Origin: DASXQK01 sp963724385
GTDB lineage: Bacteria > Pseudomonadota > Alphaproteobacteria > Dongiales > Dongiaceae
NCBI GenBank assembly: GCA_963724385.1
Contig: CAVRUJ010000002.1
Coordinates: 496,001 to 560,000, forward strand
Direction of reading: 5' to 3'
Length of the DNA stretch: 64,000 nt
A program made the translations under genes and the position numbers. The notes under the pieces are model-generated. The model was not told the DNA's origin and made no database searches. It worked only from the letters and a program-made list of their open reading frames with translations. Positions 16,908 to 24,576 of the stretch are shown piece by piece (the first letter of the stretch is position 1; each line of letters begins with the position of its first letter).

Positions 16908-17763
16908 GTGGCGGAACTGACCAATCAGCCGCTGCTGCAGGTCGAGAACCTCTCGGTGCGGTACGTCACGCCGACCGGAACGGTCGATGCGCTGAAGAAG
17001 GTCAGTTTCGAGCTGGGCCGCGAAAAGCTCGGCATCGTCGGCGAGTTCGGGCTCGGGCAAATCCACCCTCGGCCGGGCGATCCTGAGGCTCATCCCAAGG
17101 CCGGGCGAAGTCAGCGCCGACCGCATGGCGTTCATGGGCCAGGACCTGCTCGCCATGTCGAATTTTCAGATGCGGCAGGTGCGCGGCAAGCAGATCACCA
17201 TGATCCTGCAGGATCCGAAATTCTCGCTCAACCCGGTGATGCGGGCCGGCGACCAGATCCTGGAGGCGCTTTCGATCCACGGCCGGGTAGGCCGGCGCGA
17301 AGGGCGCAGCCGGGTCATCGACATTTTGAGGGCCGTGCGCATTCGCGATCCCCATCGGGTCTACAATGCCTATGTCCACGAGCTCTCCGGCGGCATGGGC
17401 CAGCGCGTCATGACCGCGATGATGGTGGTGACCAACCCGATGCTGCTCATCGCCGACGAGCCGACCTCGGCCCTCGACGTAACCGTGCGGATGCAGGTGC
17501 TGGCGATCATCGACGATCTGGTGACCCAGCGCGGCATGGGCCTGATCTTCATCAGCCACGACCTCAACCTCGTCGGCTCGTTCTGCGACCGGATCCTGAT
17601 CATGTATGGCGGGCGCATCGTCGAAAGCTGCCGGGCCGCAGACCTCAACAAGGTCACCCACCCCTATAGCCGCGGCTTGCTCGATTCGCTCCCCAGCATC
17701 GAGCATCCGAAGCCCGTCCTGGCGACCCTGAAGCGCGATCCTGCCTGGCTCGAGGCGCCCTGA
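16908..17763 (+). pseudogene. ABC transporter ATP-binding protein, DppD/OppD type, with single-base frameshift in Walker A
   Basis: Translation from GTG 16908 reads a normal OppD N-terminus (LLQVENLSVRYVTPTGTVDAL) up to GIVGE, then breaks. There is one extra T at 17046/17047: the DNA reads gag-t-tcg-ggc-tcg-ggc-aaa-tcc. Dropping that T restores GESGSGKST and an uninterrupted frame to the TGA at 17761-17763, including LSGGMGQRVMTAMM, LLIADEPTSALD and the H-loop FISHDL. The restored protein would be about 285 residues, somewhat short for OppD. Every other motif is intact, so this is either a sequencing/assembly error or a very recent mutation. If real, it removes one of the two importer ATPases. 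A product starting at an internal ATG such as 17125 would lack the P-loop. Confidence 0.88.
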
Positions 17764-18563
17764 TGCCGCCCGCTGCAGCGTCCAAATTCGTCGAGGTACG
17801 CAACCTGCATGTCGTCTTCGGCATCGGCCACCACAAGGTCCACGCGGTGCGCGGCGTCTCCTTCGCCGTCGACAAGGGCGAATGCTTCGGCATCGTCGGC
17901 GAGTCCGGATCGGGAAAGACGACGATCCTGCGTGCGCTCTGCGGGCTCAGCCCCAATTGGCAGGGCGAGATCCTGATCGACGGCCGTCCGGCCCCGCGCC
18001 ACCCCGACCGCGCCTTCTGCCGCACGGTCCAGATCGTGTTCCAGGATCCCTACGGCTCGCTGCATCCGCGCCAGACCGTCGATCGATGCCTGCGCGAACC
18101 GCTCGAGATCCAGGACATCGGCGATCGCGACCGGCGCATCGCCGATACGCTCCAGGCCGTCGGTTTGGACAAGAGCTTCCGCTATCGCTATCCGCACCAG
18201 CTTTCGGGCGGCCAGCGTCAGCGCGTCGGCATCGCGCGCGCCCTGATGCTGGAGCCCAAGCTCCTGTTCCTGGACGAGCCCACATCAGCCCTCGACGTTT
18301 CCGTCCAGGCAGAAATCCTGAACCTCCTGGTCCGGCTGCGAAAGGAGCATGGCTTCACCTATGTGCTCGTCACCCATGATCTCTCGATCATCTCGCACAT
18401 GTGCGACCGGCTGATCGTCATGAACGTGGGCCGCGTGGTCGAGGCGATGCCGGTCACGGCACTGCGCGAGCGGACGCCGGAGAACCCCTATACCCAGCAG
18501 CTTCTGCAGGCGAGCCTGGGCTACGACCGCGCCGCCGTGGAGCGCTACCAGACCTTCGACTGA
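17763..18563 (+). CDS. ABC transporter ATP-binding protein, DppF/OppF type
   Basis: 266 residues. ATG 17763 shares one base with the TGA of the upstream ATPase. Walker A GESGSGKTT (near residue 46), signature LSGGQRQRVGIARAL (near 145), Walker B LLFLDEPTSALD and the H-loop VTHDLS are all intact. It powers the dipeptide-type importer together with the DppD-like subunit. The long C-terminal oligopeptide-binding extension seen in some OppF proteins is short here. The MATE gene begins 5 bases after its stop. Confidence 0.93.
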   Translation: MPPAAASKFVEVRNLHVVFGIGHHKVHAVRGVSFAVDKGECFGIVGESGSGKTTILRALCGLSPNWQGEILIDGRPAPRHPDRAFCRTVQIVFQDPYGSLHPRQTVDRCLREPLEIQDIGDRDRRIADTLQAVGLDKSFRYRYPHQLSGGQRQRVGIARALMLEPKLLFLDEPTSALDVSVQAEILNLLVRLRKEHGFTYVLVTHDLSIISHMCDRLIVMNVGRVVEAMPVTALRERTPENPYTQQLLQASLGYDRAAVERYQTFD

Positions 18564-18568
18564 AGCCC

Positions 18569-19927
18569 ATGCATCCCGAGTACCTCAGCGCGCCGGGCGG
18601 TTCGCCCGGTGCCGGGACCGGACTGGCGCCCTGGCGCGAGCGCCATCGGCGCATCTGGCGCCTGGCCGGGCCCGTCATCCTTTCCAACGCCACGACGCCG
18701 CTGCTGGGCGCCGTAGATACGGCCGTCGTGGGGCGTCTTCCCGATCCGGCCCTGATCGGCGGCGTGGCCCTGGGCTCGCTTGTCTTCACCTTCGTCTTCT
18801 GGGCCTTCGGTTTCCTGCGCATGGGCACCACGGGCTTTACCGCCCAAGCGGCGGGCGCGGGCAATGCGGCCGAGCTTCGCGCGAGCTTCCTGCGCGCTCT
18901 CGCTTTGGCCGGCGCCATCGGACTCGTCATCGTCCTGCTGCAGACGCCGATCCGGTTCCTCGCCTTTGCCCTCATGCACAGCAGCGCGGCGACGAAGGGC
19001 TATGCCGAGAGCTACTATGACATACGGGTCTGGAGCGCGCCGGCGGCGCTTGCCAACTACGCGGTGCTGGGCTGGCTCCTGGGAACGCGGCGCACGGGTT
19101 CGGCGCTCGCCATCCAGTTCGCCATGAACGGGGTCAACATAGTGCTGGCGGTCTTCTTCGTGCTGGGCCTCGGCTGGGGAATCCGGGGATCGGCCGGCGC
19201 GACCTTGACGGCGGAGGTCCTGGCCGCGCTCGGCGGCATCGCGCTGGTTCATGGCCGATTGCCCAAGGCCGACACGCCCAGCCTGCTCGATCGCGATCGG
19301 CTCTGGCGGCTGCTTCGCGTCAACGGCGACATCATGATCCGCACCCTCTGCCTGATGGCGGGCTTTGCCGCCTTCACCTTGTCCGGCGCCAGCCTCGGCG
19401 ACCTCCCGCTGGCCGCCAACGCCATCCTCATGAATCTCATGACCATCACCGCCTACGGCCTGGACGGATTCGCCATGGCCGCGGAGATCCTGGTGGGGGG
19501 TGCGGTCGGCGCCGGCAGCCGCGGTCAGTTCCGTGCCGCCGTGCGGGATTCGACGATATGGGCCGCGCTCGTGGCGCTGCTGGGAACGGTCGTCTTCCTG
19601 CTGTTCGGCAGGCTCATCATCGACCTCTTCACGATCCACGAGACCGTCCGCGCCGCCGCCCGGATGTATCTCCCCTGGCTGGTTGCGGCACCCGCCGTCG
19701 GCGTCTGGTGCTGGCAACTGGACGGGATCTATATCGGCGCCACCCGCACTGCCGAGATGCGCAACGGCATGCTGCTGGCGCTCGCAGGCTACCTCGGGGT
19801 CCTCGCCGTCCTGCTGCCACGGCTGGGCAACAATGGCCTGTGGCTGTCGCTGCTGGTGTTTTTTGTCCTGCGAGCGGCTACTTTGGGCGCCTGGCTGCCG
19901 CGGATAGACCGTTCCCTGTCCGCATGA
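18569..19927 (+). CDS. MATE family efflux transporter (DinF-like)
   Basis: 452 residues with about twelve predicted membrane spans in two homologous halves. The N-terminal motif is IWRLAGPVILSNATTPLLGAVDTAVVGRL. The DinF branch exports cationic or amphipathic compounds using Na+ or H+. ATG 18569 is 5 bases after the importer ATPase gene, so the exporter appears to be transcribed with the peptide importer, an unusual pairing. Its stop overlaps a possible start of the next small gene. Confidence 0.9.
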   Translation: MHPEYLSAPGGSPGAGTGLAPWRERHRRIWRLAGPVILSNATTPLLGAVDTAVVGRLPDPALIGGVALGSLVFTFVFWAFGFLRMGTTGFTAQAAGAGNAAELRASFLRALALAGAIGLVIVLLQTPIRFLAFALMHSSAATKGYAESYYDIRVWSAPAALANYAVLGWLLGTRRTGSALAIQFAMNGVNIVLAVFFVLGLGWGIRGSAGATLTAEVLAALGGIALVHGRLPKADTPSLLDRDRLWRLLRVNGDIMIRTLCLMAGFAAFTLSGASLGDLPLAANAILMNLMTITAYGLDGFAMAAEILVGGAVGAGSRGQFRAAVRDSTIWAALVALLGTVVFLLFGRLIIDLFTIHETVRAAARMYLPWLVAAPAVGVWCWQLDGIYIGATRTAEMRNGMLLALAGYLGVLAVLLPRLGNNGLWLSLLVFFVLRAATLGAWLPRIDRSLSA

Positions 19928-19947
19928 GAGAGTTCGAGAGCAAGACC

Positions 19948-20295
19948 ATGCCAACCAAGAAAAATCCGCTGAACCTCAATCCGCTGCAGCTGCGGACCCT
20001 GGCTTTGCTCCAAGCGCTCGCGGCACTCGAGGAACATGGCCGGCCGGCCGAGGAGGAAGGCCATCGGCTGGTGACGGGCATCCCGGGCCGGCATGGCGAC
20101 CATTTCCACGTCGGCGAGGCCGTGGTCTTCGCCCGCGACGCCACGGGCCTTGGCAACGAGGCCGCCTGGGTCGCCCTCGAGCGCAAGGGCCTGCTGCGCT
20201 CCATGTTTCCCATGGCCGCCGTGCTGACGCCGGCCGGGCTCGCCTACGACACCGGGGTCGCCGAACAGATCCTCCACAGGCACGCCGGCCATTGA
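19948..20295 (+). CDS. Conserved-looking hypothetical protein, 115 residues
   Basis: A small soluble protein beginning MPTKKNPLNLNPLQLRTLALLQALAAL, helical at first and followed by a beta-rich part with GRHGDHFHVGEAVVFARDATGLGNEAAW and ALERKGLLRSMFP. The last segment resembles the wing region of a winged-helix domain, but no family can be named. ATG 19948 has a GAGAG upstream; ATG 19924 overlapping the MATE stop is the alternative. It ends 4 bases before the convergent SDR gene. Confidence 0.6.
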   Translation: MPTKKNPLNLNPLQLRTLALLQALAALEEHGRPAEEEGHRLVTGIPGRHGDHFHVGEAVVFARDATGLGNEAAWVALERKGLLRSMFPMAAVLTPAGLAYDTGVAEQILHRHAGH

Positions 20296-20299
20296 TGGC

Positions 20300-21157
20300 T
20301 CACGCTTTGCCCTCTTTCATGAACCGCGCGAAGGCCTCCTTGTAGTCGGGATGCCAGCGCGACAGGGCGGGGCGATTGAGGATCACGTCATCGGCCGCCC
20401 AGCGCATGCGCTTCTCGTCCGTCTCGCGCGTCGTCTCGTTGTCGGGGCATAGGATGTAGAAATCGCCTCGGGCGAGCGCCGGCAGCATGAAATCCACGAC
20501 CTGGTCGGCGCTCCAGGCCCCCGCCGGCTTTTCGGTCCTGGCGCCGCCGGTGATGCCGGTGAAGGTGAAGCCCGGGATCAGAAGATGGGCCGTGACGCGG
20601 CAGCCCTCGACGTTGCGCAAGCCATGGGCGAGCTGCTCGGTCACCGCTTTCACCCCGGCCTTGCTGACGTTGTAGGCCGCATCGCCCGGGGGCGTGGTGA
20701 TGCCCTGCTTCGAGCCGGTGTTGACGATCGCGGCCACCTTGCCTGCCGCGATCATCCGCGGGGCGAAGACCTGGACGCCGTGGATGACGCCCCAAAGATT
20801 GACCTCGATGATGCGCCGCCAGCGCTCGAGCTTTTCCCATGGGCCGGCGCCGTTGCCGATGCCGGCGTTGTTCATCAGCAGGCCGACTTCGCCGAAGGCA
20901 CCATGGGCCTCCTCGCAGAGGCGCTCGACGTCTTCGATCCGACTGACGTCGCAGGCGACGGGGCGGACGCCGGACTTGCCACCGGCCGCCTCGGCGACCT
21001 CCGCAGCGGCCTCGTCCAATCCCTCGCCAGGCAGGTCCGCCAGGCAGACGCGCATGCCGAGCGCCGCGAACCGCTTGGCCGCCGCCCGGCCGATGCCGCT
21101 GGCCGCGCCGGTGACGACCGCGACGCGGCCCTTTGCGACCGCTGGATGGTTGTGCAA
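20300..21157 (-). CDS. SDR family NAD(P)-dependent oxidoreductase
   Basis: 285 residues of a classical short-chain dehydrogenase. The cofactor motif TGAASGIG (residues 16-23), NNAGIGNG, the catalytic tyrosine/lysine in YNVSKAGVKA and a serine in VNTGSKQG are all present. The C-terminal tail of about 40 residues is longer than minimal SDRs and holds EKRMRWAADDVILNRPALSRWHPDYKEAF. The substrate is unknown. It lies 29 bases downstream of the phytanoyl-CoA dioxygenase-like gene on the same strand, so the pair may act on one substrate. Confidence 0.87.
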   Translation of the reverse strand: MHNHPAVAKGRVAVVTGAASGIGRAAAKRFAALGMRVCLADLPGEGLDEAAAEVAEAAGGKSGVRPVACDVSRIEDVERLCEEAHGAFGEVGLLMNNAGIGNGAGPWEKLERWRRIIEVNLWGVIHGVQVFAPRMIAAGKVAAIVNTGSKQGITTPPGDAAYNVSKAGVKAVTEQLAHGLRNVEGCRVTAHLLIPGFTFTGITGGARTEKPAGAWSADQVVDFMLPALARGDFYILCPDNETTRETDEKRMRWAADDVILNRPALSRWHPDYKEAFARFMKEGKA

Positions 21158-21186
21158 GACCTCAATCTCCCGTTTTTGACCCGGCC

Positions 21187-22053
21187 TTACTCGGCCGCGG
21201 CCGAGGCTTCGGCGAGGTAGTCTTCGAGGAAGGGCGTGCGATAGCCGTCCCGGCGCCAGAGGATCGGGAAGAAGCTCTCGTCCATGGTCTCGTCGCCGAC
21301 TCGCTTATAGCGGTTGTAGATGTAGCTGACGTTGGTGGGGTGGAAGCGCGCCTCCGAGGACATGCAGTGGCTGACCGCCGACCGGCGCGGGCGATCGGCG
21401 CGGTTCCGGTCGGAGCCATGCCAGGTCCGCCCGTCGTGGAAGGCACAGCCCCCGGGCGGCACCTCGACGGGAACGAGCTCCGGCGCCGCCAGGCCGACGG
21501 CCGCGGCCGCATCGCGCATCTCCCGGCGATAGTCGTCGGGGGCGTGGAACTGCCTGATGGGCGGGGAGACCGGCCATTTGTGCGACCCGCGGACGTATTC
21601 GATGGTGCCGCCGGCCGCCGTGGTCCGGTCGAGGGCGATCCAGCAGGTGAGCATATGCGCCGGGACAATCCAGCCGGTGTAGCTGTCGTCCTGATGGAAG
21701 CCGAGCGCCTTCGCCCCCGGCGGCTTCCAGATGACGTTGTCCTGCGCAAGCCGGGCCCCGGGCCAGCCGGCCAAGGTGGCACAAAGCCGGCCGATTTCGG
21801 CCTTCAGGACCAAACTCGCGACCGTCCGGTCGGACTTCCAGCCGTTGCAGATCTGCCTGGCCCGGTCCGGGGGATCACGCCCCTCCTGCCAGTTCCATTC
21901 GTCGGGATAGAGGCCCGTCTCGAAGCGCCCGCGGAACATGTCCTCGTAGCGGGCGGCCACTTTGGCGGCCTCGGCCGGATCGATGAGGCGCTCCAGGATC
22001 AGGAATCCGTCCTCCTGGAAGCGGGCGATCTGCTCGGCCGTCAGCTCCGTCAT
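21187..22053 (-). CDS. Phytanoyl-CoA dioxygenase (PhyH) family Fe(II)/2-oxoglutarate oxygenase
   Basis: 288 residues from ATG 22053, supported by GAGGA five bases upstream. The iron triad is visible as H and D in GFHQDDSYTGW and H in AFHDGRTWHGSD, and an arginine that could hold 2-oxoglutarate follows in ADRPRRSAVSH. The N-terminus LTAEQIARFQEDGFLILERL is typical of the family. Members hydroxylate phytanoyl-CoA, ectoine, phosphonates and many natural products. The substrate here is not deducible. It is the first gene of a two-gene unit with the SDR. Confidence 0.87.
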   Translation of the reverse strand: MTELTAEQIARFQEDGFLILERLIDPAEAAKVAARYEDMFRGRFETGLYPDEWNWQEGRDPPDRARQICNGWKSDRTVASLVLKAEIGRLCATLAGWPGARLAQDNVIWKPPGAKALGFHQDDSYTGWIVPAHMLTCWIALDRTTAAGGTIEYVRGSHKWPVSPPIRQFHAPDDYRREMRDAAAAVGLAAPELVPVEVPPGGCAFHDGRTWHGSDRNRADRPRRSAVSHCMSSEARFHPTNVSYIYNRYKRVGDETMDESFFPILWRRDGYRTPFLEDYLAEASAAAE

Positions 22054-22255
22054 CGCAGTCCTCGGCTTTCGGGCGCCGACTATGCCGGCCAAGTCCCGGG
22101 GCTGGCAAGGTTCCGGGCGGCCGGGACCATGCCCGCCGGGTTGATGCGGTTGCTATGGACTAATTCTAAGGGAGGCGTCACCCTGTCGTCTTGCCAGGCC
22201 GCGATCGGCTTGGCTGGCTGAGCGTTAACGTCACCATCAACGGGGAACGACTTCA

Positions 22256-22465
22256 ATGGCGATTGGCACGGTCAAGTGGTTCAATTCACAAAAGGGCTAT
22301 GGCTTCATTGCGCCCCAGGACGGCTCGAAAGATGTCTTCGTCCATATCAGCGCGGTCGAGCGGGCCGGGCTGCACGGCCTCAACGAGGGGCAGAAGGTGC
22401 AGTACGACCTTGCCCCGGGCAAGGATGGAAAGACCTCGGCGGAGAACCTGAAAGTCTCCGGTTGA
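22256..22465 (+). CDS. Cold-shock domain protein (CspA family)
   Basis: 69 residues with RNP1 GYGFIAP and RNP2 VFVHISAVE around the five-stranded OB fold, which bind single-stranded RNA/DNA. The start MAIGTVKWFNSQKGYGFI is typical. The gap of about 200 bases before it is long enough for a structured 5' leader as in other csp genes, but I could not identify a specific thermosensor fold. It stands alone; a small unrelated gene follows after 90 bases. Confidence 0.96.
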   Translation: MAIGTVKWFNSQKGYGFIAPQDGSKDVFVHISAVERAGLHGLNEGQKVQYDLAPGKDGKTSAENLKVSG

Positions 22466-22555
22466 CCTAAGAACCCGCAGACTGCTCCGGCGCCGGCCGC
22501 GAGCAGCTGCGGCGTCGGTGTCAGTCGGGCTCCGAGCGGTTGCTCCGGAGGATTT

Positions 22556-22756
22556 GTGCGAAAGATTGAAGTCGGTCAGCACTACAAGAAGACCAGCCCG
22601 CCCGGGACGGTCTGGGAGGTGCTGGAGCCGGTGCTGGATTCCATGAGGATCCGGCATTTCCGGATCCGCGACCTCGACGACCCGACGACGACCAAACTGA
22701 TCTCCGAGCATACCCTCGCCAATGAGCGGCTCTATCGCTTGGTCAAGGATCAATAG
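22556..22756 (+). CDS. Small conserved-looking hypothetical protein, 66 residues
   Basis: GTG 22556 has a strong GGAGGA site six bases upstream. The protein is short and soluble, with a beta-rich layout (IEVGQHYKKTSPPGTVWEVLE, then MRIRHFRIRDLDDPTTTKLISEHTL). The balanced composition and good ribosome site argue that it is real. I cannot assign a function. Confidence 0.6.
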   Translation: MRKIEVGQHYKKTSPPGTVWEVLEPVLDSMRIRHFRIRDLDDPTTTKLISEHTLANERLYRLVKDQ

Positions 22757-23144
22757 ACGCCGCTGAACAGAGACTTCTCGCCGTGACTTCCATTGGCCCG
22801 TCGGCGGCCGGTGCGATTTGCCCAGATCCTGCAGCTTTGGCGGCTTAGATTCGCCACAAACCGCAGCTTTATTTGTCCCCAGGCAGCGCCGTGCTGTGGC
22901 GCGGTTGCCGCGGAATTGAGGCGGTTTCTGGGGCTCGCAACATGGGATGCCGTTTCTCCATCTATCTGATCATCCCTCTCTCCACCCTGCTGGTCGGCGC
23001 CTGGGTGCTGGCCCATTCGATACAGCCCTGAGACTTAGGGTCGGGTGCCGATAGCCGTCGCCCAGTGAGGCGTTCGGCTAGATTTGACGACGGGACTGGA
23101 ACTGCGGAGACTGCCCCACCGCAAACGGGGGAGCGTCTGGCGCC
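22757..23144. other. Intergenic region, 388 bases
   Basis: No recognisable gene apart from a possible 29-residue membrane peptide at 22942-23031. There is a short GCGCC/GGCGC hairpin near 22890 without a T-tract. The last 20 bases carry a GGGGGAG ribosome site for the amidase gene. Confidence 0.5.
22942..23031 (+). CDS. Possible small membrane peptide, 29 residues
   Basis: ATG 22942 opens a 29-residue frame ending at TGA 23029-23031. Residues 7-24 (YLIIPLSTLLVGAWVLAH) would form one membrane span behind a basic MGCRFS start. The ribosome site is weak. It could be a genuine small membrane protein or chance. Confidence 0.25.
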   Translation: MGCRFSIYLIIPLSTLLVGAWVLAHSIQP

Positions 23145-24557
23145 ATGCCCGATCTCGATCTCTGCTACATGCCGGCCGGCGAAATGGCGCGGCGCATTCG
23201 CGATCGCCGCCTCTCGCCGGTGGCGCTGATCGAGAACAGCCTCGCCCGCATCGCCGAAGTCAATCCGAAGCTGAACTGCTTCTGCTTCGTCTATCCGGAA
23301 GAGGCGCTGGCCAAGGCCAAGGAGGCCGAGGCGGCGGTCAAGGCCGGCAAGCCGCTCGGCCCGCTTCATGGCGTGCCCTTCGCCATCAAGGATCTGACCC
23401 CCACCAAGGGCAAGCGCACGACCCTTGGTTCCTATGCCTATGAGAACTGGGTGCCCGGGGAAGATGCGCCCATCGTCGAGGCCTTAAACAAGGCCGGCGG
23501 CATCATGGTCGGCAAGACGAACACCCCCGAATTCGCCTATTCCAGCTTCACCGAAAGCCCGCTTTGGGGCATCACCCGCAATCCTTGGGACACCGGCCGC
23601 AGCCCCGGCGGTTCTTCGGGCGGGTCGGGAGCGGCCGTCGCCAGCGGCTGCGTACCGTTGGCCGAGGGCTCCGACATGGGCGGATCGGTCAGGATCCCGG
23701 CCTCGTTCTGCGGCATCGTCGGGCTGAAGCCCAGCTTCGGGCGCATTCCCTTCACCATCCTGCCGAGCCAGTTCGACTCCCTCTCCCATTTCGGCCCGCT
23801 GGCGCGGACCATCGATGACGCAGCTCTCTTCCTCGATGTGACCCAGGGCCCGGACGAGCGCGACATCCAGTCCCTGAAACCGCGGCTGGCCGTGCCCAAG
23901 CCCATGCCGGCGGATATCCGCGGCTGGCGCCTGGCGTTAGCACTCGACCTCGGCTTCCTCCACGTCCAGCCCGAGGTGGAGAAGGTCATGCGCGAGGCGG
24001 TCGCGGCCCTGGCGGCGCGTGGAGCGGTGATCGAGGAGATCGATCTCGGCTGGCGCAAGGAAATGTCCGACGCCTGGAATGCCCATTGGTGCGTCTATCT
24101 TGCTGCTTTCTTCGGCGACAAACTTCCGCAATATCGCGACCGCATGGACCCGAACGTGGTCAGGATCATCGAGACCGGCCTTGCCATGAACGCGGTCGAA
24201 TTCAAGCGCATCGAGTTCCTGCGCACGGAGATGTGGCAGAAGCTCTCGCCGGTGCTGGAGCGCTGCCAGGCCCTGCTCTGCCCGACCATGGCGCGCCTGG
24301 CGCCGCCGGTCGGCGGGCGGGACAGCGAATACGACCGGGTCGACGAGCAGGGGCGCTACCACGGCCTCGACATGACATCGGTGTTCAATTTCGTCAGCCA
24401 ATGCCCCGCCCTTTCGGTGCCGGCAGGCTTTGCCGAAAACGGGCTTCCAGTCGGCTTGCAGATCGTGGCCCGGCGCTTCGAGGACCTGACCGCCTTCACC
24501 ATTGGCAAGGCGCTGGAGGAGGCGCGGCCCTGGGCCCAGCGCCGGCCGCCCCTATGA
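23145..24557 (+). CDS. Amidase (amidase signature family)
   Basis: 470 residues with the full amidase signature. The Ser-cisSer-Lys triad is K82 (AIKDLTP), S157 (PGGSSGGS) and S181 (GGSVRIPAS). These hydrolases split amides such as indoleacetamide, aryl amides or the Gln/Asn side chain during tRNA amidation. No gatB/gatC is nearby, so a catabolic amidase is more likely than GatA. ATG 23145 is 9 bases after a GGGGGAG site. The ThDP enzyme starts 19 bases downstream on the same strand, suggesting cotranscription. The substrate is unknown. Confidence 0.9.
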   Translation: MPDLDLCYMPAGEMARRIRDRRLSPVALIENSLARIAEVNPKLNCFCFVYPEEALAKAKEAEAAVKAGKPLGPLHGVPFAIKDLTPTKGKRTTLGSYAYENWVPGEDAPIVEALNKAGGIMVGKTNTPEFAYSSFTESPLWGITRNPWDTGRSPGGSSGGSGAAVASGCVPLAEGSDMGGSVRIPASFCGIVGLKPSFGRIPFTILPSQFDSLSHFGPLARTIDDAALFLDVTQGPDERDIQSLKPRLAVPKPMPADIRGWRLALALDLGFLHVQPEVEKVMREAVAALAARGAVIEEIDLGWRKEMSDAWNAHWCVYLAAFFGDKLPQYRDRMDPNVVRIIETGLAMNAVEFKRIEFLRTEMWQKLSPVLERCQALLCPTMARLAPPVGGRDSEYDRVDEQGRYHGLDMTSVFNFVSQCPALSVPAGFAENGLPVGLQIVARRFEDLTAFTIGKALEEARPWAQRRPPL

Positions 24558-24576
24558 TCCGGTCGAGAGATCGACT

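Noticed and set aside
22054..22255. Possible RNA thermosensor or riboswitch ahead of the cold-shock gene
   Set aside because: The leader is long enough, but I could not find a defined fold or conserved box, so no RNA element is claimed.
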